This document shows, piece after piece, positions 21,843 through 34,169 of a DNA stretch of 64,000 bases. The notes beneath the pieces are model-generated. The model did not search any database and was not told the origin of the DNA. It worked only from the letters and a program-made list of their open reading frames with translations. The stretch is from Bombus terrestris (Eukaryota; Arthropoda; Insecta; Hymenoptera; Apidae): NCBI RefSeq assembly GCF_910591885.1, contig NC_063281.1, forward strand, positions 11,639,200 through 11,703,199, read 5' to 3'. The translations under genes were made by a program, and so were the position numbers. Each line of letters starts with the position of its first letter. The first letter of the stretch is position 1.

Positions 21843-24800
21843 TTATAATCATGAGGCAACATCAAAATCAGAGAATCATTGGAAATATACTTATTATATT
21901 CTTCACCTATGATCTCCAAATGTTACGTCGTTGTAGTTAGAAGAATTTCTTAATCTTTTACCGCGTTTATTATCGAAGACAACGTATCCATTTCGTTGAC
22001 GTGCATTCACGTGCTTCTTAATAAGTTTAATTATGAAAAGTCTTCAGCTCTTTGAAGTATCGACATCGTAAATTATGCAATTAATATAATTTATCGTGCA
22101 ATATCAAATGTGATTAGAACAGCGAAGTACTCGAGTTTACAGCGACAGATTTTAAATTGAACATAGTTATCGTTATTTCAGTATCTTGTTTAAAATATTT
22201 CTCTTTAACTATATTAAACTATATTGTTTGCATTAAACTATAATAATTTAATTATTTCCGTTTTATTACTCGTTTACTTTGCTACTTACATTTAATGATA
22301 AATGTAGTAGTACAAGAAACGTTTTACGGTAGATCAGTGAATGGAAACGCGTAGATACATGGAAAGTTCATATTGAACCGGTTCGTTTAAGAAGATTGTT
22401 CTACGGTTTTATTTATTCATAACGAAATAAGCAGTCATATGGAACAGATGTTCATACCAAAGCGCAAGTCAAACACGAGTGAAATGAATAACCAACCCTT
22501 TATCTACGAATGCGTCCTGTCAGTCTTAAGTGGTATACAATAAGTCTCATAGAATGTTATAAAAATTTACGATTAAGATCGATACGTTAGATCCTAGGTT
22601 TATCATAAATGATATAATTTTTCATACTATGGTAGATAGACGTGTAATACGGAGTGCTAGATTATTCAAATTTTTTGACGCGATATTTAAAGATACAAAA
22701 TAATAACATCAGAAAATTCGCCCGATCTGCGCTTAACTGCCATCGACTGTGAACACGGATATGCATAGAAAATAAAATAGAATATCCATAAGTTCGAAGT
22801 GTAACGATCGACGTTAAAAGCATTCTGAATATTAATGGAAATCGGTGTGTGATTGTGCCCAATGTGAATAATTAAAGTACGTTTCAATTATTCTGTGAAG
22901 ATTAGATTTTTATAAAAAAAAAAAAAAAAAAAGATGACTCTAAGTGAAATTTCGTCGGTAAACGTGAACTAGAGTAGAATCTAAGAAAGCTACCAATGAA
23001 GATAACTGTGTCGAGTTTTCTTTTAATTTCATCACGAAAGGAGACACTTGTAACGCGCGAAACGTACAATCGTGTATAAAAGAAAAACTATTGTGTTCCA
23101 AGACGTTTTAGCGAGTATAAAACAAAGGTACGAATCATTGAAGTCAAAAAGTCTCCACTATGATTATATTTATGGCGGTAGCGTATCATAGATCCAGTAT
23201 ATATATCATAAGTGAAAGAAACGATAAAACATGGGAGGTCTCTTGTTCATGTAGAGTTTTTATGCCCGCAAAGGCCCAATACATGTAATCCATCCATATA
23301 GTAGCAAAGGTCAACGTGGCACCTCATAGGCTGAATATTAAAAATCATAATTTTTAATCATTTTTAGAGCTACAATAGTAATAATTTTAATTTTAGATAT
23401 ACTTACAAATAAGAAAGGTTATTTGGCTAACAGTTAATTTTACGCGTAAAATGTTTTAAGATAACAAAGCTATGTTTGGTTAAAGGGCATGTGCAATATA
23501 TATAGGTGCGTATTAAGTATCCTTTGTTGAATTAAACGCTCTGTTTAGTAAGAATATTTGATAATATTCAGCTAGAGGCCGCAGGCACCCGAAAAATTAA
23601 AGTTTTCCATTCGTAGCACTAGTCAATTTTACATTTTACAAATCAGTGTACAAACGTTAAGATAAATGTTTTTTCGTGATGTCATTTTTCTCCTAGAATC
23701 TCCTAACCTAGAATTTGTTAATTTTCAGATATACATATTAGTATGTACAGTATTAATCCGTGATCCATTTTTGCATTGTATGCATGATCGTTGCCCATAA
23801 TCTTGACCATTTTGCCAAGCAGCTAGTAACCATAGTTAATTAATTAGTCGTACGAAGTATACATACTAGTATACCGCCGTCGAACTTTCGATTGTCCTAC
23901 GTACATGTTCCATATTTAAGACGAGTTCAAACGATTCCGTATGACGTGCAGTTTAATTTAACGAGTTGGAAATTTTGCGATTTAAAATGAAAATGAAAGC
24001 GAACCAGTGCATATTTTAAATAATTAACATTCCCTCATTATTATTTTAAGTTGTACGTATGCGTAACGCAGTCTGATAGTCAATTATAATCGTGTCATTA
24101 AATATGTCCGTTGCCAAATAATACTTCTCTTTAGAACGTCATGCCTCGTTAAAACGAGATTCAGAGTATAAGCTCGAAGACGTGGGTTAAACCCGAAAAA
24201 AAAGAAATTGAGAAAAAAAAAAGAATAACAGCGTAGCTGATTTGAGTGCCTGTAACTTCATGCAAATATATGCATCTCATATTTTTCTGCACACGAACGA
24301 TTTTTCGGAAAAAAACAATTCACTGTGTTGTCTTCTGGCTTATGCTTCTCTTTAAAGTTACCAGAGACTACATGTCGTACAAACGAGGCGCATGGAAATA
24401 AAATAACAGTAAAAGGCGGTATTATGATATAACATGCCGATGGAAGGAAAATAAATCGCGTGTTGTTCCAGTCGAATTTCATATCACAGAACGCAGTATT
24501 TTTTCAACGAGTAAGCCTTGAAGCAGATAACCCGCACTCTGATTTTTTCTATGTTAAATGTCAGACAATATATGTATGTATATTATATGTACATCTATTT
24601 ATATGTCTCCATTTAAATGAATAGTTACGAGGATTAACACCATTTTGTAAATATGGTGATGACAAAAGTATCGTGTAAGTTATCAACATCTGTCCAACAT
24701 ATAAAGATTTTATTAATTATTATCTTTGAACTATAAGTTAACAAATAATAATAAAACAAATAACTAGATTTGTATGAATCGTTAAGTTACATACAGTACT

Positions 24801-25848
24801 TTGTTTTAACGCGACAAATGTATTATTTATTATTTTCATTCGAGTTTATGTATGTAACTATTAATCATAAATACCATAATCAAATTGTGGTATTGATATA
24901 GTTTGATAAAGTGAAATACAATAATTTAGTATCAGCCACACGTCCTAGTTTATATTTAAAAAAAAACCAATATACTATGGGGTAAATACCTTCTGTAGTT
25001 TGCTCAAAGGCAGTTCCGTCGATTACAGAGAAGACCACACATTCTCATTTTCATTTCACGTACACATGAACACATACAACCATTCCTGCCCTGACCTCCG
25101 ACACAAGGGCGATATTGATAAGGCTTTAATTATAAATCACATGGCATTGTAGCCTTGAGGTGACTGGCAGCACTGCCCTTGAATTAGCTAGCGAAAGGAT
25201 TGCCCTATAAACTATATCTCCTACACGGCCATATAAATGATTCATATGACCGTAATCTTCTACCCTTCCATTTTACCTAAAGTCCAAAAATATCTATATC
25301 TACTAGTAACTAGTAACGAACGGCCAACCATTTACAGCAAAGGACTTTTTTTGGAGAGCAAAAAACGTCCCTAGGATATGGCGCGCAGTTTGATCAACTT
25401 ATTTTCATAAGCAAAAATGGATCAAGACAGTTGTGCAGTAACGTATGTTACATTCGAGGAGACTAATTCACAAGGTTCGATTTTAAAGAAAATTTAAACA
25501 GAAACTTTAGTTGGGATTGGGGTTATATTTAGTCAGAAATAATCTTTGCGAAATTCGAAAAAATTTTGTATCAAAGAAAAGGAAACCTTATTGACGATTA
25601 TCGTTGAAATCTATATAGGGCAAATTGCAGAAGGATAAAATAGAATTTCGAGTGCGGTGCTCAGTGGTAAAAATGTGCTTTTTACCGGCAGCGCGTGTAG
25701 CGGCATATCTGTAAAGTAAATATGTAAAATATAAATATATTGAAATGGAATATTCATAGAAACCAACTATTCTTTGATAGTTTATTAAAAAAAGTAAAAG
25801 TTTTTACATCTTACTGCATAGAGTGATAATAACAAAGCATAAATATAT

Positions 25849-25854
25849 TTTATT
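25849..25854 (-). terminator. poly(A) signal of TRAPPC9
   Basis: AATAAA on the minus strand, 45 bases downstream of the TRAPPC9 stop codon, a normal spacing for a short 3' UTR. Confidence 0.55.
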
Positions 25855-25899
25855 TTTCTCTCTGTCTAATAAATCACATATTTAATAATTTCATTTACA

Positions 25900-28800
25900 T
25901 CAGTAATCATCGACAGTTATTTCTATCGGTGGTATATAACGCCACGTATGTCCAGCGTTTATCAATTCCGAACAAAGAACTGGCGTATTTGGAGTTGACT
26001 CTTTACTACTACATTGAATATCTATTTTATACTGTCCAGCTGTAAAGAATACTACACGACATTCGTGATAAACTCGTCCATATTCCTGTAACTAAAAAAG
26101 AATAGAAAGAAAGAGAAGGAAATGCAATTATTAGGACTGTATATATTTTTATCACTAAAATAACTTACTGCTGGAAGCATGACTTTATTTGCGCCAGCAA
26201 TGGATAATCTCGTTTCTAATTGATAATTATTTACACCATTATGGTGATCTTGATAAAAATTTATAGTTAACATAAGATCACTTAGTGGATGTTCCAAAGC
26301 ATTACATATTCCTATTCCGACACTAACGCATTCACCTAAACTACACGTAAGTTCATCTTGTGCCTTTACAGTTGCATCGTTTATTTTGATTTCTGAAAAA
26401 TATTTATCAATTTAATATAGAGTAGTTAAAGGATCATAATTATACGACAATTATTCAAACATACCCCATTGTAAGGGACTCATTCTAACGAGATCCAACA
26501 TATCTTGGGTGAGAGTAATACCAGAAAGGGTTGCTTTACCGATCGATTCCGTGCCCAATAATTGCCACCGTAAGTCAACTAACGAAGCAATATGTTCGGA
26601 ACAAACTTTTTGTAGTTCTCCGATATCACCTGCCCCATTTAACTATCAATAAAACAGAAACTATTTGTTAATTATAAGATTTCTTAATTGTAATACGAAT
26701 AAAAGATATTCTTTATTACCATTGATAATTTATTAAGTGGACATCTATCAACCGGTACAGGAATTCTACAAGGCTCTTTACCCTCCATGTATATACATTT
26801 AGTTTGTGTATAATGCAATTCCATTTCATGATTAGTCATATTTGTTAAATCTAACACGAGATAAAATTGTGACGGCCTGGAAATATACATATACGTATTG
26901 AGATCGAAATATGAGATATGACTCTTTCGTTAAGCGCTTACGTTTCTGCTGGAAGTACATCCCAATTTGTAATTTGTACACTAGGCAACATTTCAATTGT
27001 GATAAAAACTGATGATATACGACAATAACCTGCCGTTAGACCTGTACCACCCGAATACTTTATTTTCAATTGCCCTTCGACAACATTTGAAGTATGTAAT
27101 GGAACTGCAAGCTTGGATAAACGCGAACTTGCCAAAGAAGAATGGCCCGAATGAGAACTTAAACCTGATCTGAATGAGGAAGTTAATTCGGATTGTCTCT
27201 TTGTATGCGACGGGGAACTTAATCTAGATGGTAACGAGCTGTGTCCTGAATGAGACATTAAGCTGCTCGGCTGACTAAGATACGTACTGCTGCTAATATC
27301 TAAAAGATATTTAATATATAATAATTTATTACACTGTCATTGTATTGAAAGAAAAAGATAGAAAAAATTGATCATATTACCATTTCGCGATGTAGGTGCT
27401 ATAAAATCTGTAGCCGCATATAAATACAATGTAAGACTGGCACTAGCGCCGGGTTGTATGGGTAATTGTTCCATAAAATTTTTATCGCTCCATTTAAATA
27501 TTTTACTTTCGAGTATTGTGTCTAATGTTGATTGTATTGATAGTTCGATTGTTTCGATAGGAACTTGGCCAATATTTGTAATTGTTACAGTACATTCGGC
27601 ACTACAGCGTAGAAATGACTATTAAGTTCCAGTATAAAGGTCATATATTTGTTAATATAATTATTTATAATAGACATACCTTTCTCCACCATATAGTGAT
27701 ATACTTGCGCTAGTCACTATATTGTCTCCGGAGCTAAAGCTTGCAGTTTGAGGTAAACTTGTGGCTACTTCTATTCTCGGTAAAGCTGGGACTACCTCGA
27801 CAGTATATTGAGAGTGAACCATTCCCTCCATATACCTTAATCTACAATTTGATTTCACCCCTAATGTATGCGTACTAAAGCCGAGAATCTCTAAATCTCC
27901 AATTTCTTTAGGCCTGCCCGCTAATGTTACCGCAATTGGTCCTGATTCAGCAGGAAGCGTAATACTTTCGGGAATTGACTCGAATACTACACCATTTGTA
28001 AGAAGCCTCATATTGGAAACGTGAAGTTCAAACGGCAAGGGATTAATAAGTTGCATGGATACTTCGCAAATATCACCTTCTACCCATAAATAATCTGTAA
28101 CCATTTATATTTGTTATATAGTAAATTATAAATAATATAATTTTGTAGGCAACATCTAGTCGATACATGCACGTACCTACTTTACTCTTAGATATATTTT
28201 TCCTCTCTAAAGATCCAAAATTAATGGGTGTAAATAAAAATGGGCCATGATCTTCTTTGACCCTTTCAATCTTTTGAGGTTGAAGATGTGGTTGCATATT
28301 TTTTAAAATAAACGATTTAGTTTTTGGAATATTCGTTAAATTAGCAGGCGGTATAACTGTTCCAGAATCTAAAACCTATTGGGAACAATTTTACTTTCAA
28401 CACTGAAAACATTATCCTAACATTTTCCTAAAACTTACGAGAGGTACGGGAGCGCCCTCGCATTGTTGAGATACATTTTGAAGTTGCAAAGCAGTTTCTT
28501 TACGTTCATTAGGAGTTAAGTAATTGTACATCGTTTGAAGTAGAAATGTCATGTGTCTCGTCGCTAATGCTGGATTACCCATGCGATTAGCGGCAGTAAC
28601 AAGTTCATTTATTACCTGAATTTGTATAACTGGCCAGCCTCTATGGTTTTCTATACAAACAAATTTTCCCTTAACGCTAACGCGTTACGACGCGATGCAA
28701 AATTATGTCATAAAAAAAATTACCAGGAGACATATCAACAGGATCTAAGGACAATTTAAATCCAGAAGTAGCTTGTAGCATTAAATTATAACACTGTTGC

Positions 28801-30233
28801 CAATCTGGATTAGGATTATTTTGAGATACATGTCTTGTTGCAGCTAATCTTAGACAAAATGATGCTTTTCTTATAAAACCAAAACTTGTGTATAAATCTG
28901 ATAATGTAGTGAACCGATCAATCTAAAATATTGTATAATTTCTTGTTATTGTCATTTAGTAAATTAATAACATTCTCGCGTAAACTACATACTTTTTCTT
29001 GCTCACTTAATGGTAAATTTATAAGTATGACATTATTTAAGTATGAAGCAGCTTGTAAAGTACAGTTTTGCTCTATTGAAATTCTTGTAGCCTTAAAGCT
29101 AGCTTCTGTCTCAATAATTCCAGCATATTGATATTTACTGTAATGTACTATTGCCTCGCGATATTTTTTTGATATTTCTTCAGGTAGCAAAATATGTGGC
29201 ATATTACTCTTTACCACCTCTATAGCTGGCGGCGATAGCAAAGTTGCCACAGCTTGTGAACCTCTTCTATATATAGTAAAATATTATCCATTCTTTATCC
29301 ACAGCATTAAATTTCCATTTCTGAAATTAATTTATTCTATACATACCTCTGCTTACCTGGACTTCCTTCCTGAAGAGAAGAGTTTCTCTGCAATGGAAGA
29401 CTTCTACACATATTTGGATATAACACTAAAGCAGATGCAGCACATAAACCTTCAAATGCTGCTCCTAGCCACAACCAATCATTTACAGCTTGTAGTACGC
29501 TAGCTGCAGAATTATAATTGCTCAAAGCATCTGCTGGTAGACCAGCTTGGAGACATAAATCACCCAAATGTTTTGTCATGCGACCTACACATCTTTTTCT
29601 ATTATTCCTAGATTCAAGATCTAATCCTATGAAATCTTTCTTTTCAAAAGGAGCTAGTAAAAGAGAGACCCGGTCTATCTTTTCTCTTGATCTTTCTAAT
29701 CTTTTGGATTCCAAAATCCAGAATAAAGAATTGAGACATTCCATTACATGAACTTCGAGATCAGGGCATGTCTCATCTGTATAAAACACAGCTCTAGTTT
29801 TGAAATTCGAAGGTGTACTATATGATGATGGTGGTTCATGAGGGTTATTTGATTCTAATGGCCCAAAAAGAATAGCACGTGAATCATACAATGTTGCACT
29901 GTACTTTACTTTTAAAGTCTCATGGACTCTGCACAACTCGTTTAACTCCACTTGATTGTCATATTTGCCAAAAGTAATTAATCCTAACAATCTTCTGTGA
30001 GTTTGAAAATCTCCCCAATCGTTATTTTCAACAGGATGTTCTCTAACGAATCTAGCAAGAATTTCGCGCGTTCCACCAGTAGAATCGGCCACAGAGAATC
30101 TGCTGCCTGCTTTCATTATTCGTTCACATAACCTGGTAATAGTCTTTTGTTTGATTTGTGTGCCAATAGGCCTCAAAAGTAGAAGCAATGCTGCATGATC
30201 ATGAGCAGTTTGCTCGTAATCAGGATGAGACAT
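25900..30233 (-). CDS. TRAPPC9: trafficking protein particle complex subunit 9, 12 exons, 1171 aa
   Basis: Coding exons (minus): 29347-30233, 28993-29266, 28724-28922, 28439-28650, 28177-28375, 27680-28094, 27381-27601, 26942-27299, 26720-26876, 26465-26642, 26169-26392 and 25900-26091. All phases fit, stop TGA 25900-25902. TRAPPC9 (Drosophila brunelleschi, yeast Trs120) is a TRAPPII subunit that tethers vesicles at the Golgi and supports Rab11-type activation. Recognisable family segments are MSHPDYEQ at the N-terminus, NNDWGDFQTHRR, ATLYDSRAILFG, NRMGNPALATRHMTFLLQTM, LWVEGDICEV with following beta-sandwich domains, and YQDHHNGVNNY near the C-terminus. Length is close to the usual 1150-1250. 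I chose ATG 30233, which aligns with the family start; an in-frame ATG at 30284 would add 17 residues. A Ser/His-rich insert with an internal repeat lies at residues 818-864. Syntenin lies upstream on the same strand. Confidence 0.95.
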
Positions 30234-30284
30234 CTTGTTGTCGGGTACCGGACTCGACAAAATAACACTAATAGCCGAGCGCAT

Positions 30285-31411
30285 TTATATCACTCACTTC
30301 CTAGTAGTACTTTACGGTACCTAGGTTTACATAGATAATAACTTTGCCTGCGGTATTACGGATATATGATAATTCTTTAATCCGACAATAATATCCCGCG
30401 TTCATCATAACAATATTTAATATTACATTTCACTTTGATAATTGTTATGTTACTACACTTGCAGGGACGACAAATAAAACACAAACTGCCATGTTTAAGG
30501 CGTATCAAATGCGCGTGCGTTATAAAATGTTTATCATATTTATATTACATACGTATTAGCAGAGGAAATTAGTAATCACAGAGGAACGAAAACTTGTTAA
30601 AGAACACAAAATAAGGATAACAAATAACAAAAATACAAAGAATAAGAAAGGAAACAAAGCAAAATATAGGTAAATATGTAACTTTTAATTCTAAGGAGTA
30701 TACATTTTATTTAAAGTTTGTACAGAATTGGCACATTGCTAAAATATAATACGAAATATTATATTTTTACCTAAAGATTCTATGGAGATTATATCAATAG
30801 AAAAAATACATATAATGAAATATTACATAAATGTTATAAAAAACAGATTAAAACTGTAATGTGCAGTTTTTATACTATGGAAATTGTTTAAATATGCACA
30901 AACATATCAAGTATAATTAAGCGTCATTGTTTAAAATACTTTCATATAACTTGAATTGTTAAAAAAAGATATGAACCTTTTGTTAAAAGAATTAACAAAC
31001 ATTCTTATTTAAATAACAAAGATACCCTGGACATAGTAATAAAGTGGTTATATTCCAAATAATAAAATGAATAAGCATTACATATTTGTTAGGTATTATG
31101 TAAATATGAAGAATGATTTAAATATACCTTTATATATTACCATTCTTTTATATATGATAAATAATGAAAACTTCCAACTATTCCTATTAACTTTTTAGTT
31201 AAAAAATCGAATAATAAGTATTATAAAGATATTAATTTTTTAAATATGATTTATATCTTTATCTTTTTATTATATCCTTTTATATATGTGGAATATAAAC
31301 TCACTACTATACCTGATTTATATATGGTAATTGTAATATGAAACACGTACATATATATCTCTAAAAAAATAAGATATGAAGTCAACTTTAAAATACGAAT
31401 TCAAGGCTATT
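30285..31411. other. intergenic sequence between TRAPPC9 and syntenin
   Basis: Very AT-rich sequence holding the TRAPPC9 promoter side (about 30285-30500) and the syntenin 3' UTR. No open frame of note and no repeat recognised. Confidence 0.6.
31266..31271 (-). terminator. candidate poly(A) signal of syntenin
   Basis: AATAAA on the minus strand about 140 bases downstream of the syntenin stop codon. Confidence 0.4.
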
Positions 31412-32807
31412 TTAAAAATCTGGTGTAGAATGGTCCATAAGTGTTTTCAACAAGCTGCTGTTCATTCTGAAAAATATTATTTCGATAAAATATTTGCAAT
31501 ATAGTTAGACATAATGTTATATACTAACGAAAATGTACTTTTTAATCATGTGGTCAAAAATATACGATGGAATAATCGTCAACGTGATTATATTCCCGCC
31601 TTTCTCAATCTCTTCCGTGACTTCTTTGTCTTTTAACCCTATAACATTCTAAACCATTTTGTGGAAAAGATATTATTCAAACTTATTAACTGTATTAAAC
31701 ACATAAATTTATTATGTCATAACAAACCTTTCCGTTAACTTCTAATATTTGATGATTTGTTAAAAGTCCATTTTTGGCAGCAGAAGAATCTTTAATTAAA
31801 GAGACTATCTTTCCGTTTCTGAACTGAAATCCAATATATTTTATCCTATTTTTGTGCATTGTTACTGTGCGTTCAAATGGTCTAAAATTGACAAAATTTA
31901 ATAAAAAAAAATAGTAAAATTATAATTTTACTGATTAAAAAGAATATGTAACTGACCTGTCCCTTACTATTACTTTAATGCCGTTAATGTCAGCGTTTCT
32001 GAAAATTTTGTGAACTTGTTTCATTGTATATCCAGCAACAGAAACATCATTGATACTCAAAATTTGGTCTCCAAATCGTAATCCAGCAAGTGCAGCAGGC
32101 GAATTTTGCCTTACTAGGCATACGAAAATGCCATTATCTACATTATTAACTCTCATACCAATTTTACCATCTTTATCCTTGCATAATATCAACTGTAATG
32201 ATAAGATAAAAAGATTATTCCTTCTCGAGATATAAGATACTAGTATTTTATATGTATTATATAACATAAATATGGAAAATTACTTACTTCTCTTATACCA
32301 TTTGTAACTTGTGCTCTCTGTAATCCTAAGGACTGGCCAGATAGTGGTGCAACCATACCTGCTAAAGGACCTGATGTTACAGGTGTATGTACCATCATCT
32401 GAAACATAGATTTTTTATAGTTATTTTGCTGTAAATTGTAAGTTAGTTAAAGTCCTATTATATCACTTACATTTTGTTTAACACGAGAATATTCAGGCAT
32501 ATTTTGTGCTATTATTTCTTCAGTAAGTTCCAAACCCATATATTCTCCTAATGAAGGATATAACATATTAGAAAGGGTATTATGCGCAGGTGCAGATGGT
32601 TCAGTTTGTTCTTGCGATATGGGTAGAACATTGTGTTGCGACTCCATTTGTAGTTGAGCCTGCAAATATGATATAAATTAATATACATATAATATATAAT
32701 ATGTGAAATAATGGATAACTTTATAGTTAAAAATATATATAGCTAAAAGTTTGAACCTTCATCATATGATCCACCTTCAAGTCTTCGAGAGTTGGATACA
32801 GAGACAT
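31412..32807 (-). CDS. SDCBP: syntenin-1-like tandem PDZ protein, 7 exons, 301 aa
   Basis: Coding exons (minus): 32757-32807, 32471-32659, 32288-32398, 31957-32192, 31728-31881, 31539-31648 and 31412-31466; stop TAA 31412-31414. The protein starts MSLYPTLEDLKVDHMMK as in syntenins. Two LYPxL motifs (residues 3-7 and 50-54) are the type that binds ALIX. PDZ1 spans about residues 117-196 (carboxylate loop KIGMRV, then FGDQILSIND) and PDZ2 about 201-275 (loop YIGFQF, then NHQILEVNGK). The C-terminus LMDHSTPDF matches the family tail. Syntenin binds the cytoplasmic tails of syndecans and other receptors and, through ALIX and ESCRT, supports endosomal sorting and exosome formation. Length is close to the human protein (298). 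A splice acceptor just upstream of the ATG (about 32825) indicates a separate non-coding 5' exon. Confidence 0.95.
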
Positions 32808-34169
32808 TTTGTATAGATTTTGCTGAAAAAAAGTGTACCTATATAAAATATGTTTTTAAGGAGCAATTTGTTTGTTAATTGTGAAATGAAGCAATAAACA
32901 AGGATGTAAAATTATTTATCGTAATTTAAAACAGTGACAGTATAAACAAAACAGAAATAGATGTATGAAATTTAAAACATAGTAAATATGAAATAATATA
33001 TATAATATCGTAATCCAGCCGATGATCATCCGCATACCAATGCGATGAATGCACTGGATATCTAAGGTATCTTACACAAATGTTTATACCTAGATACAAG
33101 TTTAAATACTACACCTCTAAAAAGATGATTGATAAAATACAATACTCCTATCACGATGCACAAAGCCTCTGGTCAACGTTTCACTACTTTATGTAAAAAA
33201 CACGAAATTACACGTCTTAAACGTCATGAGAGGCACTTGAAGCATCATTGATAAGCCACAAGTGATGAACAAAACAACTCTCCTAGTGGGATGTGTCAAC
33301 GTCGATTCCGTTAGGGCAATTTCTTTATTGGTTAACGCTGTTGTATATAACGCGCAATCGCAAGCTATTGGGTCGCCATTACCTCTACATTACCTCTTTT
33401 AGTGACCAATAATTTTCCAAATTCTCTTGTAACCATGCCAAGGCGCATCTATTTAAAAATACATCCTCATATCAATAATTTCATTAATGAAGTTAAGTCA
33501 AATAGATCATACATCATTCTTTATTCTTCGAAAAAAATACATTTACTAGAGTATTGATATTCCCACACATAAATTTTAATTAACAGCTACTTTGTTCTAA
33601 AAACACGCTTTATTAAGTTACAAGATATTCTACATTTCAATAATCGCATATTTTCTAAAGTAGGGATACGAAGAGATATTTTACATGATTATCAAATATT
33701 CATGATGCAATTCTGTATTGAATTATAAACCGAGATCTAAAGCGAATATGATAAAGTTTACACGGGAAGAATATTAAAAATTTATGGAATTTTTAAAAAG
33801 GAGGTACAAAATTGAATGAAATGTATTTATCGGTTGGCATAGATAAGGAAGAAGTGGAAGAGCCAGAAAATTCGTAAGACGTGGCGATTGGTTTCAACTT
33901 CGTTGACAAGTTAAAGGAGGAATTGTATAAAAGTGGGGGAAAATAGAATACGGTAGGGGAACAGCGGGTTGTTGGCTAATACGTAGGTAGTATTCAATAG
34001 TGAGGCCTCCGTGCGGGCCGTGGTGAACCAACAGGTGTTCCGAACTTGGCAATCGCGGTACCGGTTATCTTTATTTTCTATTAGTGTTCATATTCACACC
34101 GGTACTCCTTTCACTGACGAATATACGTCGAATTACGTCGTGGTATATTTGGCGCGAAGAAAACATAAT
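32808..34169. promoter_or_regulatory. head-to-head intergenic region: syntenin / MARVEL gene 1
   Basis: The two ATGs point away from each other across 1.36 kb. The syntenin side starts with a splice acceptor (5' UTR intron). The segment 33240-33420 and the G-rich stretch 33890-34030 are less AT-rich than the rest and are the likeliest promoter cores. No TATA box was evident. No coding sequence was seen. Confidence 0.45.

Larger units (their letters stand above)
21465..25899. other. 4.4 kb 3' UTR / intergenic sequence between convergent genes
   Basis: AT-rich sequence between the stop codons of the Kelch gene and TRAPPC9. No exon with domain content is visible. A homopolymer of about 18 A residues lies near 22914-22931. 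The block at about 24980-25420 has a less AT-biased composition than its surroundings but no sustained open frame. A short hairpin with GGTAAAAA arms is at 25666-25686. Confidence 0.6.
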
